This document shows positions 33,886 through 43,075 of a stretch of DNA of 64,000 bases, piece by piece. Origin of the DNA: Vibrio sp. 10N.261.55.A7 (lineage in GTDB: Bacteria > Pseudomonadota > Gammaproteobacteria > Enterobacterales > Vibrionaceae); the NCBI RefSeq assembly GCF_002877365.1, contig NZ_MCWZ01000282.1, positions 1-64,000 on the forward strand. Direction: 5' to 3'. The translations under genes were made by a program, and so were the position numbers. The notes beneath the pieces are model-generated. The model was not told the origin of the DNA. It did not search any database and was given only the letters and a program-made list of their open reading frames with translations. How positions within the stretch are numbered: position 1 is the stretch's first letter; each line of letters begins with the position of its first letter.

Positions 33886-35118
33886 ATGGTTGTACGTAAT
33901 GGAATTATTAGAAATAGGGGGAACCAGTCAGGGTTAGTGTTAGTCATGGTCACCGTAGCGATGGCCGCTTTGATTGGTGTTGCCGCGTTGTCGATCGATG
34001 TTAACCACTCATTGATGAACAAGACACGTTTACAGAACGGGGTGGATGCCGCCGTTTTAGCGGCTGCCTTGGTCATCGACAATGATGGAACGACGACTGA
34101 AGCAACGGCCGTCGCCAATACCACATTCACCAATGTCGCGAGTGCGACAGGCAACGCTGAGATGGATTTTTCTTCTGCAACCATAACGGTTGAATACTCC
34201 AATGACCCGACGACATTCCCAGATGCTGGATATACTGCAACGGAAGATACGTTCGTTCGAATATCGGTTTCCGGCTACGAGCTTGAAGAATTTTTTGTTC
34301 AAATGTTTGGTATGTCAAAAGAAATCTCAGCCAGTGCAGTCGCGGGCCCGAGTCCTCCTGAACCGTTATTAGCAAACATTGTCCCCATTGCTGTGTGTGA
34401 AGGCGATGACACTGGAACCAATGGCTACGACGAAGGGGAGGTGTATGCGCTCAAATTAGCAGATCAAAACCAGAGTGAAATGGGAGCAGGGAACTTCCAG
34501 CTTTTGGATTTTGGCTCCGGTGCCAATACGGTGAGAGACGCGCTCGCAGGCGGCTTTGATGAGACCATCAACATCAATGATCCCGTAACAACCAAGCCGG
34601 GTAACTCTGTTGGGCCAGTTGGACAGGGGTTGAATACTCGTTTTGATCAATACAGTGGTGGTGGCGTAAGTTCCACCGACCATCCTTCAGATGTCTACAT
34701 CAGGCAGCCCGTGAACCCCGCCACAATGGACAATGCGGGTGTGATTACCTATGACGATACTTCCGGTGATAGCGGGCAACCGTGGGGCTACACAGATTAT
34801 GAAGCAGCGCTACCAGATTGCTCTGGAGATGCGGATTGTCGAATCGATCAAGGCGGTCAAGTTGGGCGTCGAATATTGCCGATTCCTGTTGTTGATTGCA
34901 GCACCGCGAGTGGTGGTACAACAAGCTTTAACATTGAAGCCATTGGCTGCTTTTTCTTGCTACAAGAAGCGCCAACCAGCAATGGTAGTAAACAACCTGT
35001 ATTTGGTGAGTTCATAGAAGATTGTACAGTCACCGGTGGCGTACCGGGTCAGGGAGATGATACTGATGGGCCTTACAAAATAGTGCTTTATAAAGACCCT
35101 TTGAGTACGGAGTCTTAA
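33886..35118 (+). CDS. tadG: TadG-like minor pilus-assembly protein
   Basis: 410-aa protein with the Tad/TadG N-terminal pattern: a membrane helix (LVLVMVTVAMAALIGVAALSIDV), then HSLMNKTRLQNGVDAAVLAAAL. The long C-terminal region is extracytoplasmic and contains six cysteines (in AVCEGDD, LPDCSGDADCRID, VVDCSTA, AIGCFFL, IEDCTVT), enough for three disulfides. No von Willebrand A domain with MIDAS, as seen in some TadG proteins, was found. It is one base away from tadE downstream. Confidence 0.88.
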   Translation: MVVRNGIIRNRGNQSGLVLVMVTVAMAALIGVAALSIDVNHSLMNKTRLQNGVDAAVLAAALVIDNDGTTTEATAVANTTFTNVASATGNAEMDFSSATITVEYSNDPTTFPDAGYTATEDTFVRISVSGYELEEFFVQMFGMSKEISASAVAGPSPPEPLLANIVPIAVCEGDDTGTNGYDEGEVYALKLADQNQSEMGAGNFQLLDFGSGANTVRDALAGGFDETININDPVTTKPGNSVGPVGQGLNTRFDQYSGGGVSSTDHPSDVYIRQPVNPATMDNAGVITYDDTSGDSGQPWGYTDYEAALPDCSGDADCRIDQGGQVGRRILPIPVVDCSTASGGTTSFNIEAIGCFFLLQEAPTSNGSKQPVFGEFIEDCTVTGGVPGQGDDTDGPYKIVLYKDPLSTES

Positions 35119-35119
35119 T

Positions 35120-35551
35120 ATGAATAAGCCTATGAAACAAAGAGGGATAGCGGCGGTTGAGTTTCTTATTACCGTGCCTGTTTTATTGCTAATTATTGGT
35201 GCGGTCACTGAGTTTGGTAATGCATTGATTGAATACAACACGCTTAATAAGATGGCCCGAAATGGCGCGAGGTACGCGACCACGGAAGTCACGGGAACGG
35301 CTACCTATGATCAAATCGCGGACGAAACTGAGATTAAAAATATGGTGGTGTATGGCACCACAGCCATTGGTGACTCAAGCAGCGCATTAATCAATGGCTT
35401 ATCCCCAAGTGACATTTCGATCGTCCATGCAAATCAATATGTCACAGTAACGATAAATCATACCTATACTCCTATAACGAGCTTGTTTTCTTCAGGTTTT
35501 AATTTTGGTGTGCCGCTGAATACGTCAGCCATGATGAGGACGGCGCCATGA
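35120..35551 (+). CDS. tadE: TadE-like pseudopilin
   Basis: 143-aa minor pilin-like protein. The N-terminal KQRG-IAAVEF site matches the prepilin motif (cleavage after Gly, Glu+5), followed by hydrophobic LITVPVLLLIIGAVTEFG and the TadE pattern ALIEYNTLNKMARNGARYA. The remainder is a small extracytoplasmic domain. It overlaps the next gene by 4 bp (ATGA), indicating tight coupling of the two pseudopilins. Confidence 0.9.
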   Translation: MNKPMKQRGIAAVEFLITVPVLLLIIGAVTEFGNALIEYNTLNKMARNGARYATTEVTGTATYDQIADETEIKNMVVYGTTAIGDSSSALINGLSPSDISIVHANQYVTVTINHTYTPITSLFSSGFNFGVPLNTSAMMRTAP

Positions 35552-36018
35552 GAAGAGATTCGGGGATCACTATTATCGAGTTCACCCTCATTTCAACGGC
35601 GTTACTGGTTTTAATATTGGGGGTCATTGAAGTTGGACGCTATATGTATTCTCTCCAACTGATCAATGAAATGACCCGAGTTGCCGCTAGGCTTGGTGTG
35701 GTGTGCAACGTGAGTGATCAGGACGACATACCTGCGTTAGCAGTACCTAGCAACGCACCGGGTGGCTTTACTGCTACTAACTTGTCGTTAGATTATTTAG
35801 ACAGCACGGGCACGCCCATCGTTGGTGATCCTACTGCGGATGAGGATGTATTTTTAACTATTCGGTATGTTCGAGCGGAAGTGGTTGATTTTGACTACCA
35901 GTTCTCTGGCTTACTGTCGTTTATGCAGGGTGTGATTGCCGTACCAAGCTTTGAAACGATTTTGCCAAGAGAGAACTTAGGAGAAATTAGAGGTTCGACG
36001 ACAGACACAGACTGTTAG
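35548..36018 (+). CDS. tadF: TadF-like pseudopilin
   Basis: 156-aa second minor pseudopilin with the same N-terminal plan: RRDSG-ITIIEF (prepilin site), hydrophobic TLISTALLVLILGVIEVG, then LQLINEMTRVAARLGVVC. It has two cysteines in the mature region (VVCNVSD and the C-terminal TDTDC), which may form a disulfide. It is likely processed by the locus peptidase and joined with TadE. The names tadE and tadF are assigned by order and size. Confidence 0.87.
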   Translation: MRRDSGITIIEFTLISTALLVLILGVIEVGRYMYSLQLINEMTRVAARLGVVCNVSDQDDIPALAVPSNAPGGFTATNLSLDYLDSTGTPIVGDPTADEDVFLTIRYVRAEVVDFDYQFSGLLSFMQGVIAVPSFETILPRENLGEIRGSTTDTDC

Positions 36019-36029
36019 AGGGACAATCT

Positions 36030-37247
36030 ATGGGAGAAGCTGTGAAGCTAACCAGAAACGATGGCGAACAGATCAGGTTGAAAACCAGCCTTAATGTCTG
36101 GGTTTTTTATTCCAGTGATCGATTTCAATTGCATATAAGTCAAGAGCTGGCGAAATGCCAAAGTATTAGTTTCGAGACCATATCTCTACATAGCCTTGTG
36201 GTAGCAAACCTCGCTCAATTTACCGCACCCGATCTTATCTTTGTTGAAACAGGGCCAAATTGGGCTCAGAAGATTGTCGAACTTCAGCAGTACGAAGGCC
36301 CGGTTGCCGATGGCTACGAAGCGTCACTGATTGTTTTCGGTAATGAAAGTGATAACGGTGCGCTCAAAATTGCGCTTCGAATCGGCGCCGCGGATTTTGT
36401 GTCTGATAAGTCAGAAATTGATTCTCTTATTCCTATGTTGAAAAACGTGGCGGAAGAGAAGATCGCCAATCGCGATCTTGGTGAGATGTATGCGTTTGTT
36501 AACTCTAAAGGTGGTGCAGGTGCCTCCACGTTGGCATTAAATTCCGCGATGACCATAGCAAAAGAATTTCCAGACAAAGTCTTACTTCTCGATCTTGATT
36601 TGCAGTTTGGAGTGATCGAGGACTACCTTAACGTCTCTTCCCCGTACAGCCTTTCTGATGCGATAGCCAGTGTCTCTGACTTGGATGAAGTCTCTCTTGC
36701 AAGTCTTGTCACGAAGCACGCTTCAGGGCTGCATGTGCTCGGTTTTAAGCATGAAAACACCCATGATAATTACGATAAAGCGAAGCACCTAAATAAATTG
36801 CTACCTATACTTAGAGAGTTTTATCCATATGTGATTGTCGACCTTTCAAGGGGAATAGACCGACTGTTTGCTCCGGTGTTAGCACCTGTCACTAAAGTGT
36901 TTTTGGTGACTCAGCAAAACTTGGTGTCGATAAAAAATACCACTCGAATTGCTAAGTTATTGGCATTAGATTTCGGTATAGGCAAAGAGCAGTTAGAGGT
37001 CGTAGTCAATCGTTATGAAAAACGTCAGTCGATCAAGCTAAAAGATATTGAAGGAACCATAGTGGGAGTCAAAGTGCATATGGTTCCAAACGATTTCAAA
37101 GTGGCGATTGAAAGTGCCAATTTAGGTCGACCATTTATTGAATCGAAAAGAAAGACTGCTTTAGCCAAATCCGTGGTGGAATTTACGTTGACCATGATGC
37201 CAGAACCAGAGCAAAAGAAAGGTTGGTTTAAGAGTCTGTTTTCTTAA
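36030..37247 (+). CDS. cpaE: Pilus localisation ATPase-like TadZ/CpaE
   Basis: 405-aa MinD/ParA-superfamily protein that places the Tad machine at the cell pole. The N-terminal 140 residues form an atypical receiver-like domain (IFVETGPNW...ALRIGAADFVSDKSEI). Next comes a deviant Walker A, K160-GGAGAST, which keeps the signature lysine but has Ala where the usual P-loop lysine stands. LLLDLDLQFG and DLSRGIDRL provide the Walker A' and B regions. The missing P-loop lysine is a known trait of TadZ/CpaE and suggests weak or no ATP hydrolysis. Confidence 0.92.
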   Translation: MGEAVKLTRNDGEQIRLKTSLNVWVFYSSDRFQLHISQELAKCQSISFETISLHSLVVANLAQFTAPDLIFVETGPNWAQKIVELQQYEGPVADGYEASLIVFGNESDNGALKIALRIGAADFVSDKSEIDSLIPMLKNVAEEKIANRDLGEMYAFVNSKGGAGASTLALNSAMTIAKEFPDKVLLLDLDLQFGVIEDYLNVSSPYSLSDAIASVSDLDEVSLASLVTKHASGLHVLGFKHENTHDNYDKAKHLNKLLPILREFYPYVIVDLSRGIDRLFAPVLAPVTKVFLVTQQNLVSIKNTTRIAKLLALDFGIGKEQLEVVVNRYEKRQSIKLKDIEGTIVGVKVHMVPNDFKVAIESANLGRPFIESKRKTALAKSVVEFTLTMMPEPEQKKGWFKSLFS

Positions 37248-37264
37248 TGGAATAGGGAACTAGG

Positions 37265-38743
37265 ATGTTTTTTAAAAGAAAAAATATTAACCCTGAATTG
37301 CAAGAAAAGTTGGCGAATGCAGAGCATAATTTTGATGAATCCGTAGGTGAACAAGCGCTTACCGATGAGTATGGCGACGCGATACATGATGACGCCTCGG
37401 GTAATATTGCTGAGCGCAAAGCCAGAGAGATACAAGACAGAGACAAAGCGGTTGATGATGCGAAAAAGCAGCTCGAACAAGAATTAGAAACCAAGCATTA
37501 CTATCATCAACGTCTGCTCGAAACCTTAGATTTAGGATTATTAGCCAGCCTAGAAAAAGAGCGTGCAAAGAAAGATTTGCATGACGCCATTGTTCAATTG
37601 ATGGCGGATGATCAAACGCATGCATTGAGTGCTGAAGGTCGAAAACGTGTCATTGTACAAATTGAAGATGAGGTCTTTGGCCTTGGTCCACTCGAGCCGC
37701 TGCTTCATGATTCAACGGTGTCTGATATTCTGGTCAATGGGCCGAAAAGTGTTTTTGTTGAACGTCGAGGCAAGCTTGAATCCACTCCTTATACCTTTCT
37801 CGATGATCGTCACCTTAGAAATATAATCGATAGAATTGTTAGCCAGGTTGGGCGTCGTATTGATGAAGCCTCGCCAATGGTAGATGCACGACTGGCCGAT
37901 GGTTCGCGTGTTAATGCGATTATTCCTCCCTTAGCGCTAGATGGGCCTTCTGTTTCTATTCGTCGATTTGCCGTTGATAAACTTAATATGGAAAACCTAC
38001 TCGGTTATAACTCAATATCGGAACCGATGGCGAAGTTTGTTGAAGCCGCCGTTCATGGTGAGCTAAATATTTTGATTTCTGGCGGGACAGGCTCAGGAAA
38101 AACCACCACATTAAACATATTCTCTGGATTTATTCCTAGTGACGCACGAATCATCACCATAGAAGATTCCGCCGAGCTTCAGTTGCAACAGCCCCATGTT
38201 GTGAGGTTGGAAACTCGCCCAGCAAACCTGGAAGGCAAAGGTGAAATTACTCAGCGGGATCTGGTGAAAAACTCGCTCCGTATGAGGCCAGATCGAATCG
38301 TTCTTGGAGAGGTGCGGGGCAGTGAAGCCGTCGACATGCTAGCCGCCATGAATACGGGGCATGATGGATCTCTAGCCACCATACACGCCAATACTCCACG
38401 AGATGCGCTGAGCCGAGTTGAGAACATGTTCTCGATGGCGGGGTGGAATATTTCGACCAAAAACCTACGCTCTCAAATCGCCTCGGCTATCCATTTGGTT
38501 GTGCAAATGGAACGTCAAGAAGATGGTGGGCGTCGAATGACCAGCATTACTGAAATCAATGGCATGGAGGGTGAAGTCATCACCATGTCGGAAATATTTA
38601 AGTTTCAACGACAAGGAATGGATGAAGATGGCAAAGTCATCGGCTATTTCACCGCAACCGGTGTTGTGCCCGCGTGCCATGATCAATTGTCAAAAAAAGG
38701 GCTGCATATGCCCTTCGAGATTTTTAACGAGACATACCAATAG
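37265..38743 (+). CDS. cpaF: Tad secretion ATPase CpaF/TadA
   Basis: 492-aa hexameric GspE/VirB11-family ATPase powering Flp pilus assembly. A charged N-terminal region precedes the CpaF core: VFGLGPLEPLLHD, VSDILVNGP, the Walker A GGTGSGKT at 273-280, the Asp box IITIEDSAELQL, Walker B DRIVLGEVRG, and GHDGSLATIHAN with the His box. Length is as usual. 17 bp after tadZ and 12 bp before tadB. Confidence 0.95.
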   Translation: MFFKRKNINPELQEKLANAEHNFDESVGEQALTDEYGDAIHDDASGNIAERKAREIQDRDKAVDDAKKQLEQELETKHYYHQRLLETLDLGLLASLEKERAKKDLHDAIVQLMADDQTHALSAEGRKRVIVQIEDEVFGLGPLEPLLHDSTVSDILVNGPKSVFVERRGKLESTPYTFLDDRHLRNIIDRIVSQVGRRIDEASPMVDARLADGSRVNAIIPPLALDGPSVSIRRFAVDKLNMENLLGYNSISEPMAKFVEAAVHGELNILISGGTGSGKTTTLNIFSGFIPSDARIITIEDSAELQLQQPHVVRLETRPANLEGKGEITQRDLVKNSLRMRPDRIVLGEVRGSEAVDMLAAMNTGHDGSLATIHANTPRDALSRVENMFSMAGWNISTKNLRSQIASAIHLVVQMERQEDGGRRMTSITEINGMEGEVITMSEIFKFQRQGMDEDGKVIGYFTATGVVPACHDQLSKKGLHMPFEIFNETYQ

Positions 38744-38755
38744 GAGTGGCAAGTC

Positions 38756-39724
38756 ATGGGACAAGATCCGACGCTCTTTTATGTACTGCTCTTTTTTGCC
38801 GTGGTGTTTATCTCCCAGGCATTGATACTGCCCGCCGCAGGTAGCAAAGCGAAACACAAAGAGCTTTCACAAAGGTTGAAAGAGTCACAATCCAATTTAG
38901 ATGAAGAAACCCGTTCACTGTTACATGAGCATTATCTGAAAAGCCTGACGCCAACGGATAGGAAACTGGTTCAGATAAAGATTTTTTCCAGTCTGAAAAA
39001 GAACATTGAGTTATCGGGCTATGACTGGTCTCTGACTCAAACGCTGACCGTGACTTTCTTAATCGCCACTATCTCCACGTTGATACTGCTTGTTATTGGT
39101 CAGCCTTGGTTCGTTGAAATTGCCTCTTTCTGTGGTACCTGGGTGCTCATGCACATGATGATTCAACGTAAAATATCTCAAAGGCTATCCGCGTTTGAAG
39201 AGCAGTTACCTGACGCGCTCGATATCATGCGTCGAATGTTGCAAGCCGGGCAACCCGTCACACAAGCCTTTAACGAGGTGGGCAATGAAATGCCTGCGCC
39301 CATTGGTATTGAGTTTAAAAATACCTTTAACCTTCTGAACTATGGCTACGATATGCGTTTGGCGATCATGCAAATGGCCGACCGCACACCAACAGTGTCA
39401 ATGCTGGCCTTTTCGAGTGCGGTGCTACTTCAAAAAGAAACGGGCGGGAACCTTTCAGAGAACTTAGAAAAAGTATCGCACGTATTAAGAGCACGTTTTA
39501 AATTGCAGCGGAAGATCAAAACCATTTCAGCAGAAAGCCGTTTATCGGCATGGATTCTGGTTTTGTCTCCGTTCATTTTGTTTATTTTTATGTCGGTCAT
39601 CAATCCCACTTATGTGGAGCCACTTTACGAAGACCCCCGAGGAATGACACTCGTGAGTGGTGGTATTGTCAGCTTATTTTTTGGTTCTATATGGATCAGA
39701 AACATCATTAATTTCGAGGTGTAG
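38756..39724 (+). CDS. tadB: Tad inner-membrane platform protein TadB
   Basis: 322-aa member of the type II secretion F (GspF/TadB) family, inner membrane. It has an N-terminal helix (FYVLLFFAVVFISQALIL), a central pair of helices near 95-130, the conserved LPDALDIMRRMLQAGQPVTQAF block, and C-terminal helices. ATG 38756 has GGAG 9 bases upstream. One base separates its stop from the start of tadC, so the two platform proteins are likely made in equal amounts. Confidence 0.93.
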   Translation: MGQDPTLFYVLLFFAVVFISQALILPAAGSKAKHKELSQRLKESQSNLDEETRSLLHEHYLKSLTPTDRKLVQIKIFSSLKKNIELSGYDWSLTQTLTVTFLIATISTLILLVIGQPWFVEIASFCGTWVLMHMMIQRKISQRLSAFEEQLPDALDIMRRMLQAGQPVTQAFNEVGNEMPAPIGIEFKNTFNLLNYGYDMRLAIMQMADRTPTVSMLAFSSAVLLQKETGGNLSENLEKVSHVLRARFKLQRKIKTISAESRLSAWILVLSPFILFIFMSVINPTYVEPLYEDPRGMTLVSGGIVSLFFGSIWIRNIINFEV

Positions 39725-39725
39725 C

Positions 39726-40670
39726 ATGGAGCACCTTCTAGAACTACTTAACCAATTTGAAGTGAATGAGCAGCTTTTCTTCTTGGGTTTCATTATGGTC
39801 TCAACGAGTCTGGCGGTCATGACGGTTGCGTTTATTGTATTTGGTGTGAAGTCGCCGCTAAAAAGAAAACTGGACGAGATAAGAAAAGGGGCCGACTCCC
39901 ATAAGCTGAAAAAGAACAGCAAGATTGATAATACTCTAGAGTCGCTCGCGCCAATGATGACGCCCAAAAGCTCAAAAGAGCGTGAGAGTGTCCGTCATCA
40001 ATTGATGCATGCGGGTTACCATGATGCCGATGCCTTAACGATTTTCTATGCGTTAAAAATCTTCAGTTTTATCATTGGACTCATGGCGGCGGCGGCTTTC
40101 TATTACTTCGCACCAGATTTGAAAAATCTAAGGTTGGCAATAATCGGGAGCATTGCCACGGGGTTATTCTTACCGAATATTGTGCTCAACCGTATTGTGA
40201 AAAAACGCCAATCCAAGATTCGAGGAGGAGTGCCTGATGCACTCGATCTGTTGGTGGTTTGTACCGAATCTGGTCTTGGGTTTAACTCGGCGCTGAGAAG
40301 GGTCGCTGATGAACTTATGATTTCTCACCCTGAATTTGCTGATGAGCTTGATACAGTGTGCGCGAAAATAAAAGCGGGTGTTGAAATGTCAGATGCGTTT
40401 GAAGATCTCGTAGAACGGACTGGTGTGGTTGAAATTACCGGTCTCGTTAAGATGCTTGCGCACTCATCTCGTATTGGGGGCAGTATCTCCCAGACGTTGA
40501 GAGAGTACACCGAAGACTTTAGGGATCGACGCAATCAGGAAGTCGAAGAGATCGCTGCAAAAATTCCGACCAAGATGATCTTCCCTCTGCTACTTTTTAT
40601 CTGGCCATGCTTTTTTATCGTTGCTATCGGGCCATCCATGCTGAGTCTGACTGCAACGTTAGGAAAATAA
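39726..40670 (+). CDS. tadC: Tad inner-membrane platform protein TadC
   Basis: 314-aa second GspF-type platform protein. The family core GVPDALDLLVVCTESGLGFNS, here split as GVPDALDLLVVC then TESGLGFNS, parallels the TadB block; helices flank it on both sides (LKIFSFIIGLMAAAAFYYF and IFPLLLFIWPCFFIVAIG). ATG 39726 is preceded by GAGGTG. The open frame extends upstream inside tadB, but those codons overlap TadB coding sequence and were not used. Confidence 0.93.
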   Translation: MEHLLELLNQFEVNEQLFFLGFIMVSTSLAVMTVAFIVFGVKSPLKRKLDEIRKGADSHKLKKNSKIDNTLESLAPMMTPKSSKERESVRHQLMHAGYHDADALTIFYALKIFSFIIGLMAAAAFYYFAPDLKNLRLAIIGSIATGLFLPNIVLNRIVKKRQSKIRGGVPDALDLLVVCTESGLGFNSALRRVADELMISHPEFADELDTVCAKIKAGVEMSDAFEDLVERTGVVEITGLVKMLAHSSRIGGSISQTLREYTEDFRDRRNQEVEEIAAKIPTKMIFPLLLFIWPCFFIVAIGPSMLSLTATLGK

Positions 40671-40679
40671 GGAGTATTT

Positions 40680-41708
40680 ATGAAAGGATACAAGCGATTC
40701 GTTGTTATGACGTTATCACTCATGTTGACAGCGTGCGCTACTGAGCCAGAAAAGCCAGGCTTTGATTCTGCTTTGTATGATGGTCTTCCTGTGGACACGC
40801 TGACCTCAGATGCCCCGCCACTGAATGAAAAAGAAGCCATCATGCGAGGAGATATCGCCCTCAGCAAGAACAATATAGATTTGGCCCTTTACGAGTACAT
40901 TCGCTCTCTATCGTTTCCAGATGGGCAGTATCATGACAAGTCACTCTACAACATTGGTCGCATACATGAATCACGAGGCAATTTACCGTTAGCTCAGAAA
41001 GCCTATTCCATTGCACTGGAAGAGAACCCTAATAATGTTCAAGTGTTAGAGCATCTAGGTGGCATATACGCAAAGTCGGGCGATGTCGAGCTAGGGTACA
41101 GTTACTTTCTGCGTGCTTTGAATGCCGATCAAGTTCGACTTAATAGCAGCAACACGCTCAACCCAGATGATCTTGTGAAACCAGAAGAGGTGGAATCACT
41201 GCAGATTGATAATGACTCTCCCGTGACTGCGTATATGGGACTAGGGGTATTAACCGATGTTAAAGCCAATCACACCCTAGCTCAGGCCTTTTATAAAAAA
41301 GCACTACTCATTGAGCCTCGCTCGGTGAAAGTGCAAATCAATACGGGTTACTCGTATTACATGTCGGGTGATTATAAAACCGCGCTGAAGTACACCCTTT
41401 CCGCCTTAGAGCAAGAGCCCAATAATGAAAAAGCACAGAACAACTTGGCTCTTATTTATCTGAGCCGAGGGGAAATAAAACGCGCCATCAATGTGTTTAT
41501 GCGACAAATGGAAGCGGCAGAAGCGCTCAACAACGTTGGCTACTTTTTGATTCTTCAAGGCAAGCCAGACAAGGCCATTCCTTACTTGCAGCAGGCTATC
41601 GATAAAAAGCCTTCGTATTACAAAGTGGCGAATGAAAACCTAGAGAGGGCGTTAGCCGAGGTGAGAGCGAACACGGTGCAAGAGCCGATAGATGTTAAAG
41701 CTGAATAG
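40680..41708 (+). CDS. tadD: TPR lipoprotein TadD
   Basis: 342-aa tetratricopeptide lipoprotein of the Tad system. The signal peptide ends in a lipobox (TLSLMLTAC), giving lipidation at Cys19. TPR-like repeats run through about residues 50-330 (for example SLYNIGRIHESRGNLPLAQKA, given here only in part, and AQNNLALIYLSRGEIKRAI). In other bacteria TadD is needed for pilus production and may assist secretin assembly. AAGGAG lies upstream of ATG 40680. It is the last gene of the operon. Confidence 0.92.
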   Translation: MKGYKRFVVMTLSLMLTACATEPEKPGFDSALYDGLPVDTLTSDAPPLNEKEAIMRGDIALSKNNIDLALYEYIRSLSFPDGQYHDKSLYNIGRIHESRGNLPLAQKAYSIALEENPNNVQVLEHLGGIYAKSGDVELGYSYFLRALNADQVRLNSSNTLNPDDLVKPEEVESLQIDNDSPVTAYMGLGVLTDVKANHTLAQAFYKKALLIEPRSVKVQINTGYSYYMSGDYKTALKYTLSALEQEPNNEKAQNNLALIYLSRGEIKRAINVFMRQMEAAEALNNVGYFLILQGKPDKAIPYLQQAIDKKPSYYKVANENLERALAEVRANTVQEPIDVKAE

Positions 41709-41728
41709 CGGTTAACGTCTATTCAAAG

Positions 41729-41756
41729 AAAAAGGAGAGCCAAGGCTCTCCTTTTT
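41729..41756. terminator. Terminator of the Tad operon (bidirectional)
   Basis: AAAAAGGAGAGCC (41729-41741) and GGCTCTCCTTTTT (41744-41756) form a 13-bp perfect palindromic stem with a nominal 2-base AA loop (the innermost pairs would open). It also serves the convergent chrA gene. Confidence 0.92.
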
Positions 41757-41791
41757 AGTGCGATGGAAAGGAACAAACAAGAAACTAAAAA

Positions 41792-42937
41792 CTAGAGAAA
41801 CCCAGTGGCAGTGGCAGCGAGCATAAAGAAAGCGACCATCCAAACAATAGGCAATTTAAGTTGCTTCAATAGAAAGAAGCCAATCAGTACCAATGAAATA
41901 TCCAGCGCATTGACGACGGCACTGGTAAAAACAGGTTGGTACAGCGCTGCCATCAACAATCCAACAACCGAGGCGTTTACCCCAGAGATGGCTCCTGCGA
42001 CACGAGGCTTATTGGCCAGTTGTTGCCAGTTTTTGAGTACGCCGAGTAGCAACAAAAACCCTGGTAAGAACACGCCAATCGTCGCGATCACTGCACCAAG
42101 CAAAGGGGCTCCAGGCAGCATTTCGTAGCCAATGTAGGTTGCAAAGGTAAACATTGGCCCTGGAACGGCTTGCGCTGCGGCATAACCGGTTAGAAAGGCG
42201 TCTGGTGTTATCTGGTCGCCAACGATGTTTTGCAGCAAAGGCAGAACGACATGACCGCCACCAAAGACGAGGCTACCGGCTTGAAAGAAATCACTAAACA
42301 AGCCAATGCTCGGAGCCATGTTGCTTAATAGTGGAAGCCCGAACAGCAAGCCCACGAAAAGCAACAGAGGCCACAAAGCCGGTTTAAACGGTGTGTTGCT
42401 CGGTTGTTCTGATGTGTTCGCTAAAAAACGCATGCCAATCGCGCCGGCAATAAGAAGGACTGCAATTTGGGTTGAAATACTGGGTAGCAATAGGAGTGCT
42501 ATAGCGGTCACTACGCATAAACCGACGGTTAAAGTCTGTTTGCAAAAATTCTTATACATTCCCCACGCGGCATCCGCCACCACGACCACAGCGAGCAACT
42601 TTAGACCATGAATCACACTTTGGAACACGGAATTGTCAGTGAGTTGGCTACTTAATGCGGCAAGCGCAAGCATGATAAGAATAGACGGTAAGGTAAAACC
42701 AAAAAAAGCCATGCAGGCTCCGCCTAGTCCACCTCGTTTATAGCCAATGGCGAACCCGACCTGGCTCGAACCTGGGCCAGGAAGAAACTGACTGAGCGCA
42801 ACAATTTGACCGTATTCATTGTCATCAAGCCATTTCTTTTTTTCAACAAAGGTACTGCGGAAGTAGCCAATGTGTGCGGCTGGCCCACCAAAGCTTATCC
42901 AGCCTAAGGCAAAGAATATTTTAAAAATAGATAGCAT
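41792..42937 (-). CDS. chrA: Chromate efflux transporter ChrA
   Basis: 381-aa membrane protein with two CHR domains, the long form of the ChrA family. The N-terminal motif SFGGPAAHIGYFR with QFLPGPGSSQVG, and the C-terminal FGGGHVVLPLL with AVPGPMFTFATYIG, mark the two homologous halves. About 10-11 hydrophobic segments. Chromate or sulfate-related export is the known role of the family; in marine bacteria the real substrate is uncertain. Divergent from a LysR gene. Confidence 0.92.
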   Translation of the reverse strand: MLSIFKIFFALGWISFGGPAAHIGYFRSTFVEKKKWLDDNEYGQIVALSQFLPGPGSSQVGFAIGYKRGGLGGACMAFFGFTLPSILIMLALAALSSQLTDNSVFQSVIHGLKLLAVVVVADAAWGMYKNFCKQTLTVGLCVVTAIALLLLPSISTQIAVLLIAGAIGMRFLANTSEQPSNTPFKPALWPLLLFVGLLFGLPLLSNMAPSIGLFSDFFQAGSLVFGGGHVVLPLLQNIVGDQITPDAFLTGYAAAQAVPGPMFTFATYIGYEMLPGAPLLGAVIATIGVFLPGFLLLLGVLKNWQQLANKPRVAGAISGVNASVVGLLMAALYQPVFTSAVVNALDISLVLIGFFLLKQLKLPIVWMVAFFMLAATATGFL

Positions 42938-43013
42938 CGCTTTTCTCTACATGCGTGTTCATTGATTGAATTCGTCGCTACTGTACGAAATGAACTAAAA
43001 TGATTCAAATTGA

Positions 43014-43026
43014 TAGATTTAATCTA
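43014..43026. promoter_or_regulatory. T-N11-A palindrome between chrA and LysR gene
   Basis: TAGATT-T-AATCTA is a 13-bp palindrome with the T-N11-A shape of LysR-type boxes, 50 bp before the LysR start and 76 bp before the chrA start. Confidence 0.45.
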
Positions 43027-43075
43027 ATCTATGAATAAAATAGGATTACTTGATGCATCAGTGGGTAAACAGAGC

